Source of the DNA: JBMCLJ01 sp048615375
GTDB taxonomy: Bacteria > Patescibacteriota > Dojkabacteria > JAOAGR01
Length of the DNA: 5,057 nucleotides
Direction: 5' to 3'
Assembly (NCBI GenBank): GCA_048615375.1
Contig: JBMCLJ010000093.1
Location: 1-5,057, forward strand
Shown here: positions 1 through 4,532 of the stretch, one piece after another
How the letters are laid out: every line of letters begins with the position of its first letter
Numbering within the stretch: position 1 is the first letter of the stretch
Notes under the pieces: generated by a model
Told to the model about the DNA's origin: nothing
Databases searched by the model: none
The model's input: only the letters and a program-made list of their open reading frames with translations
Made by a program: the position numbers and the translations under genes

Positions 1-51
1 TCACTCGATGTTAATGTTTCTGAAGGAAAAATCATTCTCACCAAAAAATGA
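1..51 (+). CDS. 3' end of a small protein with an AbrB-like C-terminal tail (partial)
   Basis: Reading frame 1 is open from the first base to a TGA at 49-51 and gives 16 residues, SLDVNVSEGKIILTKK. This resembles the last residues of the minus-strand protein at 925-1281 (SLNVEGNQIILTRVE): both end in a short strand, an EG turn, then IILT and a basic residue. That is the form of the last beta hairpin in AbrB/SpoVT-type DNA-binding domains. A hairpin terminator begins 15 bases after the stop, as expected for a real gene end. The start and most of the protein lie outside the window, so function is inferred only from the resemblance. It may be a paralogue of the 925-1281 product. Confidence 0.6.
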   Translation, partial: SLDVNVSEGKIILTKK

Positions 52-65
52 TATCGGCAATTTAT

Positions 66-98
66 GAAGAGGCAGGTCATCCTTTGGCCTGCCTCTTT
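66..98. terminator. Hairpin between convergent genes, probable bidirectional terminator
   Basis: The arms AAGAGGCAGG (67-76) and CCTGCCTCTT (88-97) pair over 10 bp around an 11-base loop. The hairpin sits between the plus-strand stop at 49-51 and the minus-strand recombinase stop at 101-103, so it can serve both. The T run is short on the plus side (TTTCT) and poor on the minus side, so termination strength is uncertain although the stem is very stable. Confidence 0.65.
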
Positions 99-100
99 CT

Positions 101-658
101 CTATAAGCTGTTCAACAGCACTTCCTCGACTTCCTCATCCTGCACCCCCAGATACCTCCTGGTGACTGACGGCGTGGAATGGTTCAGCCGTTTGGCTAGG
201 ACTTCCCACGATACTCCGAACGTCTTACGTTGATGAAATGTCCAGGTTTTCCTCAACGTGTGCGCGCCATAATTCCCTTTCAGGTTGATTATGGCAGCCC
301 ACCGCTTCACCATCATGGTGACTGAATATGTGGTGAGAGGGGCATTGACGCCTTTCCTGCTCTTGAACAGGTAATGCTCCTGTGCCGGCTCCGTTTGAGC
401 AAGAAACTCATCGAGAGAGGCCACAATCTCACGGTTGAAGATCAGGACATTGTCCTTCCCCGTCTTCCTCTCCCTGATACCCAGACGATCACCCACTTTG
501 CAACCTATTACTTCCTTGACCTTTAGGGCCAGAAGATCCTGGACACGCAACCCAGAATTAATGCCCATCACGAAGAGCAGTTTATCCCTGGGCTGGTCAG
601 ATAGCAGTCTCTTGATGGCTTTGATGTCCTTGGTTTCCGTGATTGGCTGTACCTTCAT
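101..658 (-). CDS. Tyrosine recombinase/integrase, catalytic domain only
   Basis: This 185-residue protein is a site-specific recombinase of the tyrosine (phage integrase) family, which cuts and rejoins DNA through a covalent phosphotyrosine. The catalytic set can be read in order: R38 in NSGLRVQDLLAL, K65 in the beta-hairpin RERKTGKDN, H133 and R136 in GAHTLRKTW, H160 in LNHSTPSVTRR, and nucleophile Y169 in RRYLGV. The spacing is normal, so the enzyme looks intact. It is shorter than typical integrases (300-400 residues) because the N-terminal arm-binding and core-binding SAM-like domains are missing; the protein starts just before the catalytic fold. The ATG at 656-658 has an excellent AGGAGG (664-669 on the plus strand) five bases upstream, so the short form is the true start and not a truncation artefact. 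It converges on the gene ending at 51. Its natural substrate (element integration, dimer resolution or inversion) cannot be told from the sequence. Confidence 0.93.
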   Translation of the reverse strand: MKVQPITETKDIKAIKRLLSDQPRDKLLFVMGINSGLRVQDLLALKVKEVIGCKVGDRLGIRERKTGKDNVLIFNREIVASLDEFLAQTEPAQEHYLFKSRKGVNAPLTTYSVTMMVKRWAAIINLKGNYGAHTLRKTWTFHQRKTFGVSWEVLAKRLNHSTPSVTRRYLGVQDEEVEEVLLNSL

Positions 659-924
659 CCCTGCCTCCTCGAATACATGATTTTCTTCCCTGGAGAATCA
701 AACCGTTCTTTCAAAAGGTCACTCTCCCCCAGGATGGAGCAGCATACTGAAATATCTCATTGAAATACTTCGACTAGATGAGCCAAACCATTTCAATGTA
801 CGTTTTTCTTAGAAATCGTTGATTGGGATTCCATCAATCAGATGGGAAGAATACCGGCGGAATCTCGAGCTGCCCAAGAGCTCAAGGATAATGCCACGCA
901 CCGAAATGCATGGCATTGAAGGTC
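659..924. other. Intergenic stretch with short inverted repeats
   Basis: I see no protein or RNA gene here. It includes the recombinase ribosome-binding site (664-669). TGATTG (820-825) and CAATCA (835-840) form an inverted pair, overlapped by CCATC (831-835) and GATGG (841-845), which could be an operator or small hairpin. A larger hairpin at 890-917 is listed separately. No tRNA or obvious attachment-site duplication was found. Confidence 0.5.
890..917 (-). terminator. Hairpin just downstream of the 925-1281 gene, possible terminator
   Basis: AATGCCA (890-896) pairs with TGGCATT (911-917), and after one mismatch GCA (898-900) pairs with TGC (907-909) around a six-base loop. It begins seven bases past the stop of the minus-strand gene at 925, a normal place for a terminator. 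The following bases on that strand (TATCCTTGAG) are only a weak T tract, so this may instead be a 3'-end stabilising hairpin. Confidence 0.4.
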
Positions 925-1281
925 CTACTCGACACGAGTGAGGATGATCTGGTTGCCCTCGACATTCAGGGAAAACGAATCGCCGGAATCGATGGTTTTG
1001 TCCTCCATCACCAGACCTGAAAGGTTGAGGCGGAGAACACCCTGCTTGTTCACAGTAGGATGTGCGGAACGTTCTTCGAGTCCTTTGATCTCGTAGAACT
1101 GCTTATCTTCCTGCATAAGTCTGAGAAGATGTTTGCGAAGTGTTGGCTTATTCTTCACCGATAACTTCTCCATGATGTCTTCAGCAGACATCCATTCCAG
1201 AACACATGAACGAAGAGCATCAGGATTGTATTTTGAAACAATCCTTTTCTTCTTCTCAACGGAATCATCTTTTTTGCTCAT
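925..1281 (-). CDS. Small HTH protein with AbrB/SpoVT-like tail (putative regulator or antitoxin)
   Basis: The product has 118 residues counted from the ATG at 1279-1281. That start is chosen because GGAGG (1287-1291 on the plus strand) lies five bases upstream; an in-frame TTG four codons earlier overlaps this site and is rejected. Residues 1-20 are charged and lysine-rich. Residues about 23-60 (LRSCVLEWMSAEDIMEKL...PTLRKHLLRLMQED) look like a small winged or helix-turn-helix unit, with one helix pair followed by a recognition-like helix. Residues about 81-118 (GVLRLNLSGL...SGDSFSLNVEGNQIILTRVE) resemble the swapped-hairpin fold of AbrB/MazE-like DNA-binding domains. The combination suggests a DNA-binding regulator, perhaps of its own promoter or of the element. 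I do not recognise the exact family. The truncated gene at 1-51 ends in a similar tail. A toxin partner is not evident next to it. Confidence 0.8.
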   Translation of the reverse strand: MSKKDDSVEKKKRIVSKYNPDALRSCVLEWMSAEDIMEKLSVKNKPTLRKHLLRLMQEDKQFYEIKGLEERSAHPTVNKQGVLRLNLSGLVMEDKTIDSGDSFSLNVEGNQIILTRVE

Positions 1282-1392
1282 AAGAACCTCCAAAAGTTTT
1301 ATATATGAATTTTATTTCTCTATAAAACTGATGAAAGTTCAAAAAAAGCACAGCTTTTACCTTTGAATGCAGTTCAAAATCGTTCTTTGGGC
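1282..1392. other. A+T-rich upstream region of the 925-1281 gene
   Basis: This is probably the promoter region for the minus-strand gene. A TATATA stretch (around 1302-1307) near the start could be a -10, but no convincing -35 stands at the right distance, so I do not call a promoter. AAAAGC (1344-1349) and GCTTTT (1353-1358) form a tiny hairpin followed on the minus strand by three more Ts, which resembles a minimal terminator but has only two G-C pairs. Confidence 0.3.
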
Positions 1393-1476
1393 CATATTTC
1401 CCTTCTCCGGGACATTGCCCCTTTGTATGACCCTTACCCCTGGCTTTAGGGAAACGCGCAGGAGAATCGAAATATG
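1393..1476. repeat. Long interrupted inverted repeat, potential structured RNA
   Basis: CATATTTC (1393-1400) pairs with GAAATATG (1469-1476). After a symmetric 2x2 internal loop, TTCTCC (1403-1408) pairs with GGAGAA (1461-1466), giving 14 base pairs closing a 52-base apical region. Inside it GGGACATTGCCC and a CCCT/AGGG pair can form smaller hairpins. Such symmetry is unlikely by chance, and no credible reading frame covers it. Which strand is transcribed is unclear. It lies beyond the minus-strand terminator at 1531, so it is probably a separate unit. Confidence 0.45.
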
Positions 1477-1498
1477 AGGGCCGGATTCCGTGTGGTGC

Positions 1499-1515
1499 GG
1501 TGCAGGATCCTCACC
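1499..1515. repeat. Short palindrome with one unpaired base
   Basis: GGTG-c-AGGA (1499-1507) is the inverse complement of TCCTCACC (1508-1515) apart from one extra C. As DNA it is a near-perfect palindrome with no loop, so it fits a protein-binding site better than an RNA hairpin. No function is assigned. Confidence 0.3.
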
Positions 1516-1530
1516 ATGGGGGAAGCTCTT

Positions 1531-1557
1531 AAAAAAATCCCCCTCAAAACGAGGGGG
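1531..1557 (-). terminator. Strong intrinsic terminator on the minus strand
   Basis: On the minus strand CCCCCTC pairs with GAGGGGG around a five-base loop (arms at 1551-1557 and 1539-1545 of the plus strand). After one A it is followed by seven Ts (1531-1537). This is a textbook rho-independent terminator and implies a minus-strand transcript arriving from higher coordinates, where the only content is the structured RNA at about 1602-2205. Confidence 0.88.
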
Positions 1558-1568
1558 CAATATTCCAC

Positions 1569-1592
1569 CAGCAGATCATGACCATTCTGCTG
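1569..1592 (-). repeat. CAGCAG/CTGCTG hairpin
   Basis: CAGCAG (1569-1574) and CTGCTG (1587-1592) form a 6-bp stem with a 12-base loop. It lies between the proposed intron 3' end and the terminator, so it would be in the 3' exon of the minus-strand transcript. Its second arm overlaps the base of the neighbouring hairpin at 1591-1623 by two bases. Confidence 0.4.
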
Positions 1593-1623
1593 ACGGATTC
1601 CATAGGGTCGAATGAATCCGTTA
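1591..1623. repeat. Ten-pair hairpin across the proposed intron 3' end
   Basis: ACGGATTC (1593-1600) is an exact inverse complement of GAATCCGT (1614-1621), extended outward by a G-T pair and a T-A pair to 10 pairs with a 13-base loop. The loop contains the proposed branch-point A (1608) and splice junction (1602/1601). It is exclusive with the domain VI fold, so only one of the two can be formed at a time. Confidence 0.6.
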
Positions 1624-1638
1624 CCGGTCCAAGCGCCC
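1605..1638 (-). other. Possible domain VI with bulged branch-point A
   Basis: Directly after domain V, GGGCG (1638-1634 in minus-strand order) can pair with CG-A-CCC (1610-1605), leaving A1608 bulged. The apex is CCG-GUAA-CGG. The bulged A is the seventh base from a 3' splice site placed after TAT (1604-1602), which ends the intron in AT as the AY rule expects. The middle of the stem is poorly paired, and a competing hairpin (1591-1623) uses the same bases, so this is tentative. Confidence 0.45.
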
Positions 1639-1643
1639 TTCCC

Positions 1644-1674
1644 AACTTGGCATGCGGTTTTCCCGCACCAGGCT
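1644..1674 (-). other. Group II intron domain V-like hairpin (catalytic core)
   Basis: Read on the minus strand: AGCCTGG, then TGCGG, loop GAAAA, CCGCA, a two-base bulge TG, and CCAAGTT. The AGC triad pairs with GTT as A-U, G-U, C-G, exactly the geometry of the catalytic triad in domain V. The upper helix is 5 bp, and the two-base bulge is on the 3' side between the helices where the metal-binding bulge belongs. The lower helix has one C·A mismatch (1671 with 1647). Length is 31 bases, or 33 with the flanking U-G pair, against about 34 for the family. The loop has an extra A compared with a GNRA tetraloop. Confidence 0.75.
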
Positions 1675-1677
1675 AGA

Positions 1678-1748
1678 CCGAGTGACTAGTGGTGAATTGA
1701 TTGAAATGTGTTGTGTGAAATTATTTGGTCATGATTGATGTCACTCGG
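1678..1748 (-). other. Domain IV-like stem with short unstructured loop
   Basis: CCGAGTGAC (1678-1686) and GTCACTCGG (1740-1748) pair perfectly over 9 bp. The loop (1687-1739) is A+T-rich and looks unstructured. The stem stands three bases from domain V, as domain IV should. In mobile introns this loop carries the reverse transcriptase gene; none fits in 53 bases. Confidence 0.65.
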
Positions 1749-1771
1749 CGTCTCCTTACAAGACTCAGCCA

Positions 1772-1826
1772 CCCAGCTGATACCCAGGCTCCCATGCTTG
1801 GTTCTCCAAAGAGAGTATCAACTGGG
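1772..1826 (-). other. Twelve-pair stem, domain II/III-like
   Basis: CCCAGCTGATAC (1772-1783) pairs with GTATCAACTGGG (1815-1826), all Watson-Crick except one position that is G-U when read as minus-strand RNA (T-G) and A·C when read on the plus strand. That asymmetry is direct evidence that the minus strand is the functional RNA. The apical part holds a TCTC/GAGA hairpin. Confidence 0.65.
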
Positions 1827-2232
1827 CTTCCCTTGGTCCGCAATTCGGTCCGTTCAGATAGTCCCCATGCTTCATGGAAGGAAGCAGGTCCATGGGCAAT
1901 GACATCCTACTTCATCGCCCGAGACTGCAGCAAACGCAGACAGGATACACGCAGCCATAGCGATCTCCCGACCTTGTTCCCTCTCTGCCTAATCTCTGAA
2001 GAGAATACGGGTCCAATCCTCAGCCATGGCCCCTTCCCCTGCCCAGATTACTCTGTAGCAGGTTGGCTGACCTCCAGCAGTTCTGTTCGATGGGAGCGAC
2101 TTTACTGGTTGACCTGAAGGTCTTGGTTTTGGCCGCTGATCTTGATAGGAAAGACCAATCCGTACAACAACGGCACTTGAACCGATAAACGTGCAAGGCA
2201 CCCACGGCTTATGATGAGATAATTTCTCTCTG

Positions 2233-2248
2233 AAATATTAGAATATTT
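2233..2248. promoter_or_regulatory. Palindrome upstream of the 2263 gene, operator candidate
   Basis: AAATATT (2233-2239) and AATATTT (2242-2248) are exact inverse complements separated by AG. The site sits 14 bases before the ATG at 2263 and touches the ribosome-binding site AAGGGA (2251-2256), so a bound protein could block expression of the two-gene unit. The region is A+T-rich, which raises the chance of a fortuitous palindrome. Confidence 0.35.
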
Positions 2249-2262
2249 GAAAGGGAAGACTA

Positions 2263-3243
2263 ATGTCTACAGATGGTCATGAAGAACTAATTTTAGGATT
2301 ATCAAAAGAACTTTCAGATGAAGACATTGCCCAGACCTTGGATTATTCATTCTTAAACCAAGGTCCGTACAAATTTGGCCTTCAAGAATCAGAACTCAAT
2401 ACAATTACTACGAGGATTAAATCAAACACACTCCAACTAGAAGATGAAGCGCGAATCATTTTAGATCTTGATCATAAAACAGAAAGCATTTCGGCTAGCC
2501 TTACAGAAGTAAGAACTAAAATGGCTGTTAATTTTGGCAAAGCATTAATTATTCATAGAAAACATTTCCGAGATAAAACCAAAAACTCACGGAACCAATC
2601 ATGGATCAAATGGGTCAAAGAAAAAATCCCCACTCTCAACAAAGACAGGAGATGGATTCATGAAACATTGGGTAAGCATGGCGAATTATTCACAACATTT
2701 TACTTTTTAGGCACAACAGAACTTGCTCATCTAATACAAGCTTGCAAGAATACAGTTGGCAGTAAAAAATTTAATAAAGATAAATTGAAATATTCTTTCG
2801 ACTATCTTGGCTTAAGCTTTCAACAAGTCAATACCGAGAGAGATCGCCAACAATTTAAACAAAACCTAGACAAGATGATTTCTTGCCTAAAGGTCGAAAC
2901 AACGTTTTCCAAAATAGACAACCACAGAAATCTAATCTTAGACTGCATCGACTCAGGCGTTGTATTCGATGCCAAAGTGATTAGTAAATTAAATAAGATG
3001 AATTCGGATTCTGAACTGGATAATTTTTTAAGAGAAATACGAATTTCTGGCTCAGTGCCAAATATCCAGGCAAACCGCAAGGATACCAGAGAATCTTTGG
3101 ATAGTTTGCTTGCACGTCTATGTGACACAATTGATATATACATCGATGAAGAGAGGCTCTCGACTTTTGACAAAGACCTAGCACAAATGGCTCTCAAGAA
3201 TATTAATAACGTTTTAATCATGAAGGAAATTAAAAATGTTTGA
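2263..3243 (+). CDS. Hypothetical protein with weak DUF3102-like segment, first gene of a two-gene unit
   Basis: This is a 326-residue soluble protein with no signal peptide or membrane segment. The ATG at 2263 follows AAGGGA (2251-2256) at a good distance. I do not recognise the whole protein. Residues about 63-160 have the rhythm of DUF3102-type DNA-binding regions: a helix ending FGKALIIHRKHF (91-102), then WIKWVKEKIPTLNKDRRWI (114-132), with spaced aromatic and basic residues and a KHGELF turn. This is a pattern match by eye, not a proven family call. The rest is largely helical and charged, with an acidic helical stretch at about 275-310. There are no obvious catalytic motifs. It overlaps the next gene by eight bases, so the two are probably translationally coupled and act together. 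It could recognise nucleic acid for the TGT-like partner or control the element, but both are inference. A+T content is higher than in the recombinase region, suggesting separate acquisition. Confidence 0.85.
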   Translation: MSTDGHEELILGLSKELSDEDIAQTLDYSFLNQGPYKFGLQESELNTITTRIKSNTLQLEDEARIILDLDHKTESISASLTEVRTKMAVNFGKALIIHRKHFRDKTKNSRNQSWIKWVKEKIPTLNKDRRWIHETLGKHGELFTTFYFLGTTELAHLIQACKNTVGSKKFNKDKLKYSFDYLGLSFQQVNTERDRQQFKQNLDKMISCLKVETTFSKIDNHRNLILDCIDSGVVFDAKVISKLNKMNSDSELDNFLREIRISGSVPNIQANRKDTRESLDSLLARLCDTIDIYIDEERLSTFDKDLAQMALKNINNVLIMKEIKNV

Positions 3244-4207
3244 CATGTATATATCATCACCAACCATTGGAATATTGAGGAAATATAAGGAAATGTTTCC
3301 TTCTCATGAGCTGAATATACTTCTTACATACGCATATCGTGGGTCGAATTTTGAAACTCTTGCAATAGACTTAAAGAAAGAAGGTGTCACAAACAAGATC
3401 ATCTTGGACAGTGGTGCGTATACTTTAAACAAGGCAAGCTCACAAAACTTAAAAACTACTTTTAATGGCTTTAAACGATTTTGTAAAGATCATTGTGAAG
3501 ACTTTGAATATATATTCAACTATGATGAAGATTTTAATTCTGATGGTTTTTATACAAACAATGAAAAGCAAATAGAACTAGATGAATTATGCCACAAGAT
3601 CGTTCCAGTTGTTCACGACTACAAAGAAGAATATGGAGAAGTTGATCATTATATAAACAATAAATACCCCATCATATCACTTGGGTATCACAGTAAAAAC
3701 AAAAATGAAGCGAATATCACAAAGCTCACAAAAAAGATTCATAATTCCGGCCTGAAAGTCCATCTCCTTGGCGTAAGCGATTATAAAATAGTCAAAAAGT
3801 CTGGTGTTGACCTAAACGACAGCAGCAATTGGGCACAAGCCTCAACATATGGCTATATATATCTATTTGTTCAAGGAAAAGAAGACCTAGAAGTTGCAAC
3901 GATTAGATTTAGAGATTACATTCGAAACCCCAAAGACGACACAATGCTTCAATACAGTGAGCTTTCAAATAAAGATGAAATTGAATCATTTATATATGAT
4001 ACATTTAATTTCACATACAGAGACTTGATGGGACTAAATCGAGATATCAATCGGCAAATTATCAACGTATATTACTTTGTCCAAATGCAGGATATTATCA
4101 GGAAGTACAAAAAAGAACATGCTGCTAAAAACAATTCCGCTTCACAAAGCTCTTCTTCAACTTCTCTTGTCACTGCCCCTCCTTCATCTTCTGATCCCAC
4201 TCCCTGA
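3236..4207 (+). CDS. TGT/DpdA-like protein (putative base-exchange enzyme)
   Basis: The product has 323 residues. The ATG at 3236 lies inside the last codons of the previous gene, with AAGGAA (3222-3227) eight bases upstream. The protein has the sequence landmarks of tRNA-guanine transglycosylase-like TIM barrels found in phages and in DpdA proteins: LLTYAYRG (29-36), IILDSGAYT (55-63), NYDEDF (95-100), VPVVHDY (123-129), IISLGYHS (146-153), KVHLLGVSD (174-182) and DLNDSSNWAQASTYGYI (192-208). D58 matches the base-recognition aspartate of the DSGG/DSGA motif, and D192 or D195 could be the nucleophile. Known family members swap guanine for preQ1 or preQ0 in tRNA or phage and genomic DNA. No zinc-binding cysteine cluster of classical TGT is visible, and no queuosine or preQ0 synthesis genes lie nearby. 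The last 25 residues are a Ser/Pro/Thr-rich tail. The target base and nucleic acid are unknown, and an inactive or divergent member is possible. Confidence 0.78.
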   Translation: MFDMYISSPTIGILRKYKEMFPSHELNILLTYAYRGSNFETLAIDLKKEGVTNKIILDSGAYTLNKASSQNLKTTFNGFKRFCKDHCEDFEYIFNYDEDFNSDGFYTNNEKQIELDELCHKIVPVVHDYKEEYGEVDHYINNKYPIISLGYHSKNKNEANITKLTKKIHNSGLKVHLLGVSDYKIVKKSGVDLNDSSNWAQASTYGYIYLFVQGKEDLEVATIRFRDYIRNPKDDTMLQYSELSNKDEIESFIYDTFNFTYRDLMGLNRDINRQIINVYYFVQMQDIIRKYKKEHAAKNNSASQSSSSTSLVTAPPSSSDPTP

Positions 4208-4217
4208 GTTTTTAACT

Positions 4218-4247
4218 TTGTCATAAAGTGCATAGAAATAATATAAA
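4218..4247 (+). promoter_or_regulatory. Sigma-70-type promoter for the structured leader and Prim-Pol gene
   Basis: TTGTCA (4218-4223) matches the -35 consensus at five of six bases, and TATAAA (4242-4247) matches the -10 at five of six, with an 18-base spacer. The predicted start of transcription is about 4253-4256, only 15-18 bases before the first stem of the structured leader. It lies directly after the stop of the TGT-like gene, which has no terminator of its own, so the Prim-Pol gene may receive transcripts from both sources. Confidence 0.6.
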
Positions 4248-4270
4248 TGAGAACCAAAAGCTTAAAAAAT

Positions 4271-4518
4271 GAGGGGCAACATAATGGTCCCGAAATTTCG
4301 GGAGGGTTATGCAGCCCCTGAGTATCCCTAAGTCGGGTGTGTTTTCTCGTGTGAAGAGCACTTAATTAGTGGAAATCCGCTGGAGACGGAGATCCTTAAC
4401 CTCAACCCCACCCTTTCCTTGTCGTGGAGCTGACCCAGCACACCCAGGGACAAACCAGAACTTCAAGGAGGCAATATAAAGTTACACGGGATTCAGCCTG
4501 TGGATTATGGAAAGGGTG
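4271..4518 (+). ncRNA. Structured leader RNA (or origin region) ahead of the Prim-Pol gene
   Basis: About 250 bases without a credible reading frame contain many stems. These are a nested hairpin at 4272-4319 (listed separately), AGTGG/CCGCT (4368-4372/4377-4381), CACGGG/CCTGTG (4485-4490/4497-4502), GGGTGTG with CACACCC (4335-4341/4439-4445), and CACCCTTTCC with GGAAAGGGTG (4409-4418/4509-4518, 10 bp). The last two cross each other, so they form a pseudoknot or are alternatives. The final arm lies 14 bases before the ATG at 4533 and includes the only purine-rich stretch near it, so pairing could control translation. An AGGAGG at 4466-4471 has no in-frame start at a proper distance. I do not recognise a known riboswitch or ribozyme. 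Since it stands next to a primase, it could also be a replication origin or copy-control locus. Confidence 0.6.
4272..4319 (+). repeat. Nested three-part hairpin
   Basis: AGGGGC (4272-4277) pairs with GCCCCT (4314-4319). Inside, after AA/CA, CATAA (4280-4284) pairs with TTATG (4307-4311), and inside that TCCCGA (4288-4293) pairs with TCGGGA (4298-4303) around AATT. The apex TCCCGAAATTTCGGGA is a perfect 16-base DNA palindrome, so it can also be read as a protein-binding site. In all there are 17 pairs in 48 bases. Confidence 0.75.
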
Positions 4519-4532
4519 TAGAGAGTTTTAAA

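Larger units (their letters stand above)
1602..2205 (-). ncRNA. ORF-less group II intron-like catalytic RNA
   Basis: About 600 nt of minus strand carries the 3' architecture of a group II intron in the correct order. A 12-bp stem (1772-1783/1815-1826) and a small GTCT/AGAC hairpin (1750-1753/1761-1764) occupy the place of domains II/III. A perfect 9-bp stem with a loose A+T-rich loop (1678-1748) matches domain IV. Domain V is at 1644-1674, and a domain VI-like stem with a bulged A ends near 1602. The upstream part, expected to be domain I, also has stems: TGCTTC/GAAGCA (1868-1873/1881-1886) extended by CCCA/TGGG, and GACC/GGTC (2111-2122). Group II introns are self-splicing retroelements that normally encode a reverse transcriptase in domain IV; here that loop is only 53 bases, so the RNA would need a helper protein in trans. 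The 5' boundary is placed at a GTGGG (2201-2205), one base off the usual GUGYG, and is the least certain part. No coding exon is visible on either side. The alternative is another large structured RNA that contains a D5-like hairpin. Confidence 0.68.

Noticed and set aside
48..233. A 61-codon plus-strand frame
   Set aside because: It runs through the terminator hairpin and antisense to the recombinase 3' end; a shadow frame.
690..760. Possible tRNA-like T-arm (a GGTTTGATTCTCC sequence on the minus strand near the recombinase), as an attachment site
   Set aside because: No acceptor, D or anticodon stems could be built around it, and no second copy was found in the window.
1357..1560. A 67-codon minus-strand reading frame
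   Set aside because: It starts inside the terminator stem and runs through a long inverted repeat; no ribosome site and no protein-like pattern.
1725..2117. A 130-codon plus-strand reading frame
   Set aside because: It lies exactly antisense to the intron-like RNA, its product has no domain-like pattern and is rich in Ser, Pro, Arg and Trp without order, and it lacks a convincing ribosome site. Stem arms explain the sequence better.
1989..2205. Two overlapping minus-strand reading frames of 61 and 70 codons
   Set aside because: They overlap each other in different frames within the structured RNA, have no recognisable motifs and are not reverse transcriptase fragments.
4271..4530. Hammerhead ribozyme, group I intron, or retron RNA in the leader
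   Set aside because: No CUGANGA/GAAA core, no group I P7 signature and no reverse transcriptase nearby; the stems fit none of these patterns.
4434..4532. Extension of the Prim-Pol gene upstream, from GTG at 4500 or further
   Set aside because: The frame is open back to 4434, but it contains no ATG, the stretch is occupied by RNA stems, and family-like sequence begins after 4533.
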